From Paenibacillus alkalitolerans (GTDB lineage: Bacteria; Bacillota; Bacilli; Paenibacillales; YIM-B00363): DNA of 64,000 nucleotides. The number at the start of each line of letters is the position of its first letter. Positions within the stretch are counted from its first letter, which is position 1. Positions 28,070 through 36,609 of the stretch are shown piece after piece. The notes under the pieces are model-generated. The model made no database searches. It was not told the origin of the DNA and saw only the letters and a list, made by a program, of their open reading frames with translations. The position numbers were made by a program, and so were the translations under genes. The DNA lies in contig NZ_JAEMXM010000006.1 of assembly GCF_016482785.1 (NCBI RefSeq), forward strand, positions 166,553 to 230,552, in the 5' to 3' direction.

Positions 28070-28300
28070 TTGTCCGCACCCGGGTCGACTCCTGCCGAAT
28101 GACGCTCATGATAAGGCTGGCTCTCGGTTCCATCCTCATAAGAAACGGTGAGATATAACCCGTTGTCATAACAAAACTCGATTTCCTTGATTTGTCGCTT
28201 ATGACAAACCGCTTGAATGGATTGACTGTGCAGATGGAATCGGCCCTTGGTTCGCTTTTGTATCTTAAAATGCTTTTCATTCCCAAAATGGTGTACCTGT
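28070..28300 (-). pseudogene. TnpB (IS200/IS605 OrfB) fragment
   Basis: The strand reads FKIQKRTKGRFHLHSQS, then QIKEIEFCYDNGLYLTVSYE and GVDPG, the segment that leads into the first catalytic Asp of the RuvC-like domain in IS605-family TnpB. The frame loses similarity right after GVDPG, and neither the zinc-finger end nor a TnpA gene is nearby. The fragment overlaps the end of the phosphotransferase remnant. The plus strand at 28030-28090 can encode VTVSIVTDSDGRLVRTRVD, perhaps another scrap. Confidence 0.65.
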
Positions 28301-28870
28301 AAATAAAAAGTCTTCCCCATTTGCATACCTGCCAAATTCACGAGACGCAGACTTTTGCACATCCGTCGGTAGCCAGTTGTTCGCGTCAAGCAGACCGAGA
28401 GCGTTCATCATCACTATTAGCCGTAAAGCAATAAATAATCCTTCTAATTGTGCCACATAATCATTCGGTAGCGGAAAGTGCTTTCCATACCAATCAATGT
28501 ATTGCTGTCTGGCATTGGGGTGAATAAAAAAAAATGTGATGGCCAAGTCAGTGAGAAAAAAACCGAATCCACATGCGCCAAAGTCAATGGGATTTGCAAC
28601 CCCATCTACAAACACGATATTGGGAGGAACGATATCACCGTGCAATACGCCCCAAGTCATCTTATTTTTAGGGAGTGTGTCGAACAGGGCTATCGCTCTC
28701 TCCCCAGCGACACTTAATATATGAACATCATGTTCATCTAAAACTCCTTCCCATACCCGCTGTTTGAGCATGTCCAGAGCGAGCCGTATGCGTGCACTAT
28801 TAATCGTTGGACGGACAAAAGATGAAGGGGGCTGCCACTTACTGGCATGATGGTGCAAAGCTGCGGTCAT
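28277..28870 (-). pseudogene. Phosphotransferase (APH family) gene lacking its N-lobe
   Basis: The frame starts inside the protein (LHHHASKWQPPSSFVRP) and holds the catalytic core WGVLHGDIVPPNIVFVDG and PIDFGACGFG of APH/choline kinase-type enzymes. The ATP-binding N-lobe (about 110 residues) is absent upstream, where a different gene fragment follows. It is therefore probably not functional. Confidence 0.7.
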
Positions 28871-28927
28871 TTCAGCGGATCGTGGCGGTCGGCCGCCTCA
28901 AAGATGTTTATTCCGCTCTCGTATCCG

Positions 28928-29182
28928 TCAAACGTATCGGAGAACCCACTCTTTTATTTGAGATGCAACAATGGTTACATCAGTATCCGTTGTATCAATA
29001 GTAGGCATAGGTGGGTTATAGTCCTTATCGGCAATTTCAAGCAATCTCTTTGCAAAGTTTTTGTGGTCTTGAATCATTTCATCTGACCAATTTCTTCCAC
29101 GTAAGCGTTTCTCACGAGTTTCTTCATCACAGTGTAGGTTTAGGTAATACACATGCTTATCTGCGTAGTTCCTTGACGACAA
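28928..29182 (-). pseudogene. C-terminal fragment of a P-loop kinase-like gene
   Basis: The 84-residue frame has YYLNLHCDEETREKRLRGRN, the LID-type arginine segment of small P-loop nucleoside/amino-sugar kinases, and ends with IVASQIKEWVLRYV. The Walker A part is missing. It is preceded by a CTAACGGG repeat motif at 29197-29203. Confidence 0.55.
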
Positions 29183-29274
29183 TTTTAACTATTCTCCCGT
29201 TAGCGGAGAAGGCCACCGATCCATGCACTCGACAACCTTGCCTTTGTGTTTATTGAGCTCTTGTACCCGTTTGC

Positions 29275-29823
29275 TTAATAAGCTTCTTTTAAATAATCTG
29301 ATTTTACCATTCCGTAAAACACTAAATCTTCGTAGATCCCCCACTTCAATACATGCTGAGGCAAAGTGCCTTCTTCTTTCATACCGATTTTTCTCATTAC
29401 TTTATATGACCCAGGATTTTTTGTCATTGAAGCGGCAAAAAAGCGATTTAAGTCTAAATTTTCAAATCCAAATTGAACGATCCTGCGAGCAGCCTCTGTT
29501 GCAAATCCTTGTCCCCAAAACGGTTGACCTACCCAGTAAGCAAGTTCAGCACGTTTATGCTTTTGAGATACTCCCATGCTCATATTGCCAATCAATGATC
29601 CATCTTCTTTTTTTATCATGGCAAAGGCATAATTGTCCCCTTTTTCTGAGGATTGACGAACTTTTTCAATCCATTGTTCCGCTGCCCCATCTGGGTAAGG
29701 ATGAGGAATTGCTAAAGTTGTACGTGCTACTTCTTCATTACCAGCTAGTTGTTGAACCATTTTTGCGTCAGATAGCTCAAAAAACCGAAGCAATAAACGA
29801 GTTGTTTCAAATTGAAGCGCCAT
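29275..29823 (-). CDS. GNAT acetyltransferase (RimJ/RimL type)
   Basis: The 182-residue protein begins LQFETTRLLLRFFELSDAKMV and has AYWVGQPFWGQGFATEAARRI, the acetyl-CoA loop, and NLDLNRFFAASMTKNPGSYKVMRKIGM. This is the RimJ/RimL family that acetylates protein N-termini or small amines. GGAGG is 12 bases upstream of ATG 29823. It follows another GNAT gene by 23 bases, so both share the T-box controlled transcript. Confidence 0.85.
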   Translation of the reverse strand: MALQFETTRLLLRFFELSDAKMVQQLAGNEEVARTTLAIPHPYPDGAAEQWIEKVRQSSEKGDNYAFAMIKKEDGSLIGNMSMGVSQKHKRAELAYWVGQPFWGQGFATEAARRIVQFGFENLDLNRFFAASMTKNPGSYKVMRKIGMKEEGTLPQHVLKWGIYEDLVFYGMVKSDYLKEAY

Positions 29824-29846
29824 GTTTTGACCTCCATTTAAAGTCA

Positions 29847-30656
29847 TCATGAAAATCTGATGTCAGCGATTTTACCGGCTTCCACAAAACCTATGTTTTT
29901 GTAGATCTTATTTGAATTCGGATTTTTTAAATCTGCATACAACATTGGAACCAAGCCATTTTGGCCTAATATCAAACATAATTCAACTACTAATGCACTT
30001 GCATACCCCTTCTTACGTAAAAATAGTGGGGTAAATACAGCATTTATTCGTCCGTGTCTTGGAGATCGATGCGCAATATTAGCCATCGAGACAGGAACCC
30101 CATCTACTAACCACAGATATAAATTACCTGTTTCAACAGCATTCTCTGCAGCTGATCTTTTACTTGTCCGATCAACTGAGACTCCATATGCTCCTTCAGA
30201 AAATCCAGCCATAAACTGAGCGACTGTCTCAACGTCCTGTTTCATGGCTTGATGTACCTCTCCTCTAACATTCAATGGCTTATTGACTTTAGGACAAAAA
30301 TAAGATTCCATTGTCATGTAAGTCTGATACTTAAGATGTTTTACCTTTGAGTATTCCTCTGCAAAGTTTTCTACCGTATGAGGCTCCCCGGATACTCCAG
30401 GTAAAGTATGGTCTTTTAAATGTTCGACTAACTGCAGAATCATGAATTTCTTTTGATCACTGGTTACATCCCTTGAAATCCATAACCAGCCATTGTGTCC
30501 TTGTGATTGAGCAAAGATCATTCTCCCATCAGGTGTTTTGAGACATGTTGAACTTTCTGATTCTGTAATACGATGTACCAAATTGTACTGAACTTCATCA
30601 CTCATGAACTGACGCTGTCCTAAAGCAATATCGTTCTGAACAAGGTTTTCAAACAT
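29847..30656 (-). CDS. GNAT-family acetyltransferase behind a T-box
   Basis: The 269-residue protein has a C-terminal GNAT domain (LWLVDGVPVSMANIAHRSPRHGRI, YTP-like VFTPLFLRKKGYASALVVEL, NPNSNKIYKNIGF) and an N-terminal half resembling predicted acetyltransferases of the DUF4081/GCN5-like kind. ATG at 30656 has GAGGAGGG upstream. It is the first gene after a T-box riboswitch, so it should be made when an uncharged tRNA signals amino-acid shortage. Substrate unknown; an amino acid or an amino-acid-like toxin is a reasonable guess. Confidence 0.82.
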   Translation of the reverse strand: MFENLVQNDIALGQRQFMSDEVQYNLVHRITESESSTCLKTPDGRMIFAQSQGHNGWLWISRDVTSDQKKFMILQLVEHLKDHTLPGVSGEPHTVENFAEEYSKVKHLKYQTYMTMESYFCPKVNKPLNVRGEVHQAMKQDVETVAQFMAGFSEGAYGVSVDRTSKRSAAENAVETGNLYLWLVDGVPVSMANIAHRSPRHGRINAVFTPLFLRKKGYASALVVELCLILGQNGLVPMLYADLKNPNSNKIYKNIGFVEAGKIADIRFS

Positions 30657-30679
30657 ACTTTCCCTCCTCAAATAAGTGT

Positions 30680-30952
30680 CTGAACGCAAAAAACTCCGTC
30701 CCACTTGGGACGGAGTTGCTCCGCGTTACCACCCTGGTTGGTGTAGAAAAAATACACCCTCCTTTGCCATCATCCATCAATGATGCTCCTTTGTAACGGT
30801 AGGATTCCGGGTCCGCTTACTTTAGTTTCGGAGACCTGCTCTGAGGTGATTTTTCGAATCCCGTTACTGACTGCTTCGCACCGATCAGCAGCTCTCTGTA
30901 CAGTACACTGAGATCTAATTGTCCTCTTCGTAGCATTTTCACATAAATTTTC
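30680..30952 (-). ncRNA. T-box riboswitch (tRNA-sensing leader)
   Basis: On the minus strand the leader has an AGAGAG segment in stem I, a small GGTGTA/TACACC hairpin, the T-box core AGGGTGGTAACGCGG (30721-30735) and then a terminator stem AACTCCGTCCC/GGGACGGAGTT (30692-30717) followed by six T. The GNAT ATG is 36 bases further. A basal stem AGATCT/AGGTCT places CUC (leucine) in the specifier bulge, but AUC or ACC nearby remain possible. T-boxes normally control aminoacyl-tRNA synthetase, amino-acid synthesis or transport genes. Confidence 0.88.
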
Positions 30953-30958
30953 CTCCAG

Positions 30959-30985
30959 TCTATAATTTTTAGAATTTTCCGTCAA
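30959..30985 (-). promoter_or_regulatory. Promoter of the T-box leader
   Basis: TTGACG (30980-30985) and TATAGA (30959-30964) with a 15-base spacer on the minus strand, just upstream of the leader. Confidence 0.5.
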
Positions 30986-31073
30986 GAGTTAACTGTGAAT
31001 AATTGTCACTAAAGTACCCGTTAGTTCAATCCGTCCTGGTAACCGATATTGAGTTACTCCTTGTTCCTTGCAC

Positions 31074-31994
31074 CTATGAAACGGACTCCCCGGTAAGCAG
31101 CGCATCACGAAAACGCCGGATGTCTCGGACCGGGGGCAGACCAAACATACGGGCATATTCGCGACTAAAATGTGAGGGACTTTCGTAGCCGACTTGAAAC
31201 GCAGCCTCGGCCGCTTCTATCGTTTCGGTGAGGAGCAGCCGGCGCGCCTCTTGCAGCCTGATCTGTTTTTGGTATTGTATCGGGCTCAATCCCGTTACTT
31301 CCTTGAAGTAATTATACAAGGACGAGGCACTCATGCGAGCCTCCTTTGCTAATTCATCAACATGCAGAGGCAATGCGAAGTCGCGGTTAAGCCGCTCAAT
31401 CACCTTTGCGATCCGCTGTGCATGGCTGCCGATTAATCCAAACTGCTTAAGGGCAGCATTTTGTTCATCCTGAAGAACCCGGTAAATGATCTCGCGGATT
31501 GCATAAGGCGCAAGCACCGGAATGTCTTGCGGCGCCTCCAGCAACTTGACAAGTCGCAGCACGGCATCGTGAAGCGTGCCGTTCATTCGGCTTATCACCA
31601 GGCCGCGTCCGGATTCGCGTTTGGTTCTTACGGCGTGTTCGGATGCTTGAATGACATCGAGAATCTGGTTCATATCAAATTTTAATTGAAGGCTTAAATA
31701 CGGCGCCTCCTGCGAAGCCTCCACGACTTGCCCTGTAATCGGCAAATGCACGGATGCTGTTAGATAGCTGTCTGGATCGTACTGGTAACTCTCTTGCCCC
31801 ATCATGACAACCTTTGAGCCCTGCGAGACGATACAAAGAGAGGGCTCATAGACGGAATAGACCGGTTCGGATATCCGGGACGCGCGAATAAAGCGCAAGG
31901 CGGGAATCGCCGTCTCATGTATACCGTCCTGTTTCGCGAATCGCTCAATCACCTGCACCAATTCTCCCCTCCGCTTTACGGACCTTTCATCCAT
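31074..31994 (-). CDS. AraC-family transcriptional regulator
   Basis: The 306-residue protein has the AraC_N cupin-like domain of the YqhC group (GIHETAIPALRFIRASRISEP, YEPSLCIVSQGSKVVMMGQE) and a C-terminal pair of helix-turn-helix motifs (VDELAKEARMSASSLYNYFK, AAEAAFQVGYESPSHFSREY). ATG 31994 with GGAGG upstream is chosen over the frame start at 32060. It is divergent from a lipoprotein and an SDR gene; regulators of this kind commonly switch on a neighbouring oxidoreductase gene. Confidence 0.85.
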   Translation of the reverse strand: MDERSVKRRGELVQVIERFAKQDGIHETAIPALRFIRASRISEPVYSVYEPSLCIVSQGSKVVMMGQESYQYDPDSYLTASVHLPITGQVVEASQEAPYLSLQLKFDMNQILDVIQASEHAVRTKRESGRGLVISRMNGTLHDAVLRLVKLLEAPQDIPVLAPYAIREIIYRVLQDEQNAALKQFGLIGSHAQRIAKVIERLNRDFALPLHVDELAKEARMSASSLYNYFKEVTGLSPIQYQKQIRLQEARRLLLTETIEAAEAAFQVGYESPSHFSREYARMFGLPPVRDIRRFRDALLTGESVS

Positions 31995-32145
31995 TCTTCT
32001 CGCCTCCCAGTTTTTCGATCTCATTACCTTAACAATATGATCTTTTGGAGGATTAGGCAATAGCAGCGTATCATCCGGCTACCGTCTTGCCTTCGAGCGG
32101 CGCCATAATTGATTTGTATCTAGCGGTCAGTCTGGAGGTGACGAC

Positions 32146-32508
32146 ATGCCAATCAAAATCCTGCTTCTTGTCATACTGCTTAGCACCATGACACTGCAGT
32201 CCTGTCAAGATGAGCCGTTAATCCGAGATTCGAACGCGAAAGGAGAAGGTAAGATGAACAACAGAAACGAAGATCCGCATCCCTATGTCGGCATGTGGGT
32301 GACGAAAGATGGTTATATCCGGCATGAGCTGCTGCCGAACGGTCGATACGACGAAGCACGCGGCAATCGCAAGAGCGCCTATCAGGGCTATTATACTATC
32401 GAAGGCGATCATATCGAATATGTGGATGACACGGGGTTCACGGCCGACGGCGATTTTCGGGACGGGGTACTCTACCATGCGGGCATGGTGCTCTATCGGG
32501 AAGAGTAG
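32146..32508 (+). CDS. Atu4866-family small lipoprotein
   Basis: A 120-residue protein. A short signal with LQSC as a possible lipobox is followed by a compact domain with HPYVGMWVTKDGYIRHELLP, NGRYDEARG and YVDDTGFTADGDFRDGVLYHAGM, matching the Agrobacterium Atu4866 beta-sandwich family. These often lie beside AraC regulators and SDR genes, as here. Ligand unknown. GGAGGTGACGAC precedes ATG 32146. Confidence 0.8.
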   Translation: MPIKILLLVILLSTMTLQSCQDEPLIRDSNAKGEGKMNNRNEDPHPYVGMWVTKDGYIRHELLPNGRYDEARGNRKSAYQGYYTIEGDHIEYVDDTGFTADGDFRDGVLYHAGMVLYREE

Positions 32509-32573
32509 CGGCGCGGCAACTTTTTACTGTGTATCAATGGAGTCTGTTATGTGAAAAAAAAAGGAGATGTACA

Positions 32574-33311
32574 ATGTCTGCTATTAACGGAAAAGTTGTT
32601 GTCATTACGGGAGCAAGCAGCGGGATAGGTGAAGCGACGGCGCGGTTACTCGCAAGCCAAGGCGCTCATGTCGTCATTGGCGCCAGACGCTTGGAGAGAC
32701 TGGAAGCTCTGGCATCCGCCATTCGTGCAGAAGGCGGTTCGGCGGAGTATCAACAGTTGGACGTGACGGTACTTGATCAGATGGAGGCGATCATCCGCTT
32801 GGCGCAGGGCAGGTTTGGACGTCTCGATGTAGTACTAAGCAATGCTGGCGTGATGCCGCTCTCGCCCTTGGAAGCCTTGAAGATCGATGAATGGAACCGC
32901 ATGATCGACGTCAATATCCGCGGTGTTCTACATGGCATTGCCGCTGGGCTTCCCCTCATGAAAGAACAAGGATTCGGCCACTTTATCAACGTGGCTTCCA
33001 TCGGTGCCTATGCGGTGTCTCCGACAGCGGCGGTATACTGCGCTACCAAATACGCCGTTCGAGCGATCACCGAAGGTTTGCGGCAAGAGGCTGGGCGCGA
33101 TATCCGCGTGACGCTCGTTTCGCCGGGCGTGACAGAGTCCGAGCTCGCTGAAAGCATCACTGACGACAAGGCTAGGCAACTGATGAAAGAGTATCGGCGT
33201 GATGCTATTCCGGCGTCCGCCATAGCCCGTGCGATAGCTTATGCCATTGAGCAGCCGGCCGACGTCGATGTGAATGAACTCGTTGTCAGACCTACGGCTC
33301 AGCTGGCTTGA
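32574..33311 (+). CDS. Short-chain dehydrogenase/reductase
   Basis: The 245-residue SDR has the nucleotide loop TGASSGIGEATARLL, the NAG motif in VLSNAGVMP, the catalytic Ser in NVASIGAYAVSP and YCATK (Tyr and Lys of YxxxK). A basic residue after the second strand (GARRLERL) favours NADP(H). It begins at ATG 32574 behind AAGGAG, 66 bases after the Atu4866-type gene, so the two are probably co-transcribed and controlled by the divergent AraC protein. Confidence 0.88.
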   Translation: MSAINGKVVVITGASSGIGEATARLLASQGAHVVIGARRLERLEALASAIRAEGGSAEYQQLDVTVLDQMEAIIRLAQGRFGRLDVVLSNAGVMPLSPLEALKIDEWNRMIDVNIRGVLHGIAAGLPLMKEQGFGHFINVASIGAYAVSPTAAVYCATKYAVRAITEGLRQEAGRDIRVTLVSPGVTESELAESITDDKARQLMKEYRRDAIPASAIARAIAYAIEQPADVDVNELVVRPTAQLA

Positions 33312-33390
33312 GGCGTACGAACGTTAGGAATATATTTCATATTCATTGAGTTACTTTTATTGATACCATCTAGTGAAAATGATCAATGAA

Positions 33391-33432
33391 CAAAGGCAGC
33401 CGGCCAGATTGAGGAATGACCGGCTGCCTTTG
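33391..33432 (+). terminator. Terminator after the SDR gene
   Basis: Perfect 13-base stem CAAAGGCAGCCGG (33391-33403) / CCGGCTGCCTTTG (33420-33432). The T run is weak. The arm is similar to the hairpin at 25077. Confidence 0.65.
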
Positions 33433-33576
33433 TGTCAGCTTACATCGATTGAAACCAAGGAAAACTTAGTAATAAAATACCCGTGGAGACTACGTTATCC
33501 TGCGGCCGCCCGATTAATTTTCGCGGCGACCTCATGTGTGTTTTCTGCGCTATTGTACCCGATAGCGTAACGAAAC

Positions 33577-33990
33577 TCACTGTGCATCGTTTTCCTTTTC
33601 ATGTACAAACCCATGAATGCGAATTTGATTGCCTTCCAAATCCCATAAATAAAATTCATGATATATCCATGCTGGATTTTCTATTTCCCCGACTTTAACT
33701 CCTTTTTCAATCAAGTAACGGTGCGTCTGAAAGATGTCGTCACTCTGAAAGTCGAGCATAACACTTCTCGGCAGTTCATTTTTCTCATCCCCCATAAACA
33801 AGTCGCTTAGTGCCAGCCTCGTATTTTCATTAATTGGAAAGAAGTAGGCGAGTCCAATATTGTCTGAGGACTCAATTCCGAATATGTCCGAATACCATTC
33901 CACTGCTTTCGGTAAGTCTTTAACATACTGCCAAAGTGTTACTTTTCCGTTAATTGGTGAATTGGCGGTCAAAATATCGGTTTGAGTCAC
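33577..33990 (-). CDS. VOC-family protein
   Basis: The VOC fold is clear: KVTLWQYVKDLPKAVEWYSDIFGIE, SDDIFQTHRYLIEKGVKVGE and a C-terminal YLWDLEGNQIRIH. I choose GTG 33990 because AGGAGGAGACAAAC stands directly before it, giving 137 residues, the normal size. The frame stays open upstream to a TTG at 34116 that also has a perfect AGGAGGTGAG site, so a 178-residue form with an unrelated-looking N-terminal extension is possible. Function unknown. Confidence 0.75.
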   Translation of the reverse strand: MTQTDILTANSPINGKVTLWQYVKDLPKAVEWYSDIFGIESSDNIGLAYFFPINENTRLALSDLFMGDEKNELPRSVMLDFQSDDIFQTHRYLIEKGVKVGEIENPAWIYHEFYLWDLEGNQIRIHGFVHEKENDAQ

Positions 33991-34206
33991 GTTTGTCTCC
34001 TCCTGATTTATAGAGTTTAGCTCACTATGTATTACCTTTAACGCATTAGGGACATTTTTCGGCCTGTACCCATCAAAATTCTTTCCATCATTTATTTTTT
34101 TTGCACTTTGATTCAAGAACTCACCTCCTATACAGGAAAGTATACCATCCATTAAAACGCCCCATATATGTCTTTTTTTATCAAATTCTACTGCCCGTTA
34201 GCAGAG

Positions 34207-34500
34207 CGAGACGACCGGAGCTTCAATAACCTGTTCGTATTCATATATGGGGTTTATTGCTTTACCAGCTTCTACATCTTCCTCAATATAATGATTGACA
34301 ACTCTCGTGGTATGATGACGAATTTCTGCTGTAAAGCCATTTCCGCGCCAATACTAAAAATAGTCCTCTTCAATCAATGCTCTTTCAATGTACTCAAGAA
34401 ATAGTATGACATCAATCTCAAAAGGCATCTCTATTTCTAAAAACGAATCAACGACTCCTAGGTACTGTATAAACAAGATTGTAGTCGCCGGAATAGTTTG
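34207..34500 (-). pseudogene. Unrecognised gene remnant with an in-frame stop
   Basis: The minus strand reads LGVVDSFLEIEMPFEIDVIL, then FLEYIERALIEEDYF, a TAG, and on in the same frame YWRGNGFTAEIRHHTTRVVN and HYIEEDVEAGKAINPIYEYE. The last TAA lies inside a CTAACGGG repeat motif. It looks like a protein of unknown family killed by a nonsense change and lacking a start. Confidence 0.5.
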
Positions 34501-34525
34501 CTGATCCCTTGTATTACAAAAAAAC

Positions 34526-34552
34526 AAAGCTTGCCGACTAATGGCAAGCTTT
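34526..34552 (-). terminator. Terminator for the minus-strand transcript from the phn side
   Basis: Stem AAAGCTTGCC (34526-34535) / GGCAAGCTTT (34543-34552); on the minus strand it is followed by TTTGTTTTTTTG. It is about 280 bases past the end of the broken MFS gene and is the first good terminator after the phn operon. Confidence 0.7.
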
Positions 34553-34677
34553 TGATTCTAAATAAAGCTTATGGCAAACATATGTGTCAGTCCAAGTCAT
34601 TGGCGATGATAATTTTGCCTAAATACCTGTTATTTCGGGCAATCTTATGACTCAAGAGCTGGCAACATTATGGAAAA

Positions 34678-34730
34678 AGTCACAAAAGAAGTAACCTGAG
34701 TGACGGACAGAGCGGGAGAACGAAAGCTTA
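34678..34730. repeat. Interspersed hairpin-type repeat, copy B
   Basis: GTAACCTGAGTGACGGACAG and the following AGCGGGAGAACGAAAG (34691-34726) match, in reverse complement, the pyrimidine-rich arm seen at 17605-17640 and, less closely, those near 46.9 and 58.9 kb. Here only one arm type is clear. The rest of 34560-34830 holds no gene. Confidence 0.5.
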
Positions 34731-34832
34731 GAAGAGAACTGGTTGAAAGAGTTGAGTGCCTATGAAAATCGCCCTTGACCGGCTAATCCGGAAGCACCAA
34801 AACCCCGTTACGGATTCGTTTGACGAAACGGT

Positions 34833-35625
34833 TCACCGATGTTCACATCCTTGTTCCAATTGAACGGGGGCCGGACCGATCACAGAACCGAACAGCACAA
34901 GGTCCTTCTGCATACGGGATTCTACCAGCAGACTTAATGTTGATGTAAACACGCCTTGATGTACGGCCGCAAAGAAAATACCGCTTATACAAATTGCCAA
35001 CAGTCCCCGGTTCCATTTCCTTCTAAGACTTTGTTTTACGCCGTGCGGAAAATCGGAGACTGAGGCGGAAACGGCAATATGAGGCAAGCTTCGGAAATGA
35101 AACGGAAGAACAACCAGCATGACGAGACCAAGTGTAACCGATATCGTTCGAAATCCGAACGCTTCCGCCAAAATGCTGCCGCCCAACATTCCGAACATGC
35201 TGCCGAGCCGGAACCAGCCGTTGTATCCCGATCCACTTTCCGCGGTTTGACGATTCGGTCAACTCCGAAATTGCAAGCATCCCGCCAAGCCGGAACAAAG
35301 CCCAAGCGATACCCCACAAGCCTCGAAGCACAAGCCAAACGGCGAATCCGTTTACGAATCCGTACCCGATCGTGGCTCCGACAGCCAATATACAAGCAAT
35401 AAGCAGCGACGCTCTGATTTGCAGCTTCCGAATTAATAAGGCTGTCAAAGGCCCGAGCGGCAGACGAACCAGCCGATTGAACGCCAACACCGCACCGACC
35501 TGCCATAAGGAATCCAATCCGGCCTCCCGGTAATGAAGCGGCAACACGATATACAGCATTGAATCGCCGATTAAACTTACTGCCGTCGCCAAGGAGATGA
35601 CTCGAACCGAGCGGCCGGTCTGCAT
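34833..35625 (-). pseudogene. Frameshifted, shortened MFS transporter gene
   Basis: From 35625 the frame encodes the first helices of a major facilitator protein (SLATAVSLIGDSMLYIVLPL, LLIACILAVGATIGYGFVNG). After NRGKWIG, near 35220, one extra G moves the frame; the next frame continues FRLGSMFGMLGGSILAEAFG and VTLGLVMLVVLPFHF. It ends at 34833 after about 270 residues, well short of 12 helices. Its start overlaps the end of the TIM-barrel gene by about 50 bases, so it was the last gene of the phn operon. Cargo unknown. Confidence 0.75.
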
Positions 35626-36593
35626 AGGTTACTTCCTGTCAACGAAACCGACGGCGTTCCGAAGCTTCCGCCTGAGTGCCTCTGCGTGCGATTAAGCAGC
35701 GTATGCCATTGAGGCTCGTACATTTCCCGGATTTCATGCACCATATACCCGTCAACCGCGCCGCCAAGCCACCGGGCGATTTCCGTCATCGGGACCGCCC
35801 CGTCTCCGATCGGCATATGCATGTCGCCGCGGCCCAGCGTATATAACTCATATTGATTTTTTTCGGTGGAAAAACACGGTCTTCCAAAATTATCGTGAAC
35901 GTGCAAATGAACGACATACGGACGTATCGCATCGACTTCCGCCTGCAGATCGAGTTGATACATGTTCGACGCCAAGAAGGCATGCCCCGTGTCGAGCGTA
36001 ATCCCGACGTTCGGATGGTTGATATGTCGCACTTGCTCCGCTAACACGCTGGGAATAACGGAATAGCAATAATCCGGACAATCCAGGTACGGCCGCATAT
36101 TCTCCATTCCGATCCGTACGTTTAACCCGGTTGCCATTTCCCCTGCGTACTGCAGAAAAGAACGCTCTTCCGATAACAGCAGCTGCTTCTCTCTATCGTT
36201 ATATAACGGCCACTGATCTTTATATAAAAAATGCTCCTCGCCTATGTACCGTCCTACATGATAAACCATCGTCGCCGCTTCCAACGCGCCGGATATCTCC
36301 AACGACGCAATGAAGCATTTGCGGTCGATTTCACGATCTGCGGAACGGAACAAGTTAATGTCGAACGGAGCGTGGGTCGTATACCGCAGCGAATATTGTT
36401 TCAAAACCTCGGCGTATGCGTTCAGGCGATGCCCGTCGATCTCGCCGTTGCGGATGATTTTCATACCTTGGATCGGCAGCTCGACGCTATCGAAACCGAT
36501 TTCCTCGGCTTTCTCCAGTTTTTTCTTAAGAAGCTCGATATTGCCCACCGATTCGTTGGAGACGAGACTGATTCCTATCCCTCTGGATTGCAT
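35577..36593 (-). CDS. Sugar isomerase/epimerase-like TIM-barrel protein in the phn operon
   Basis: The 338-residue protein is an AP-endonuclease-2/xylose-isomerase-like TIM barrel. Probable metal ligands are in TTHAPFDINL, RIGMENMRPY, GITLDTGHAFLA and VVHLHVHDNFG, with a later HEIR. ATG 36593 has AAGGAG upstream and begins 16 bases after phnM, so it is part of the operon. phnN and phnP, which usually process the ribosyl cyclic phosphate left by C-P lyase, are missing, so this metal-dependent phosphosugar-type enzyme is a candidate to act at that step. That is inference only. Confidence 0.75.
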   Translation of the reverse strand: MQSRGIGISLVSNESVGNIELLKKKLEKAEEIGFDSVELPIQGMKIIRNGEIDGHRLNAYAEVLKQYSLRYTTHAPFDINLFRSADREIDRKCFIASLEISGALEAATMVYHVGRYIGEEHFLYKDQWPLYNDREKQLLLSEERSFLQYAGEMATGLNVRIGMENMRPYLDCPDYCYSVIPSVLAEQVRHINHPNVGITLDTGHAFLASNMYQLDLQAEVDAIRPYVVHLHVHDNFGRPCFSTEKNQYELYTLGRGDMHMPIGDGAVPMTEIARWLGGAVDGYMVHEIREMYEPQWHTLLNRTQRHSGGSFGTPSVSLTGSNLCRPAARFESSPWRRQ

Positions 36594-36609
36594 GCATACC
36601 ACTCCTTCG

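Noticed and set aside
28030-28140. Plus-strand run VTVSIVTDSDGRLVRTRVD as a gene
   Set aside because: No start, no end and only about 35 residues; it may be a scrap or a shadow of the TnpB remnant.
34168-34404. 78-residue plus-strand frame
   Set aside because: The opposite strand reads more protein-like sequence (with one in-frame stop), so this is probably its shadow.
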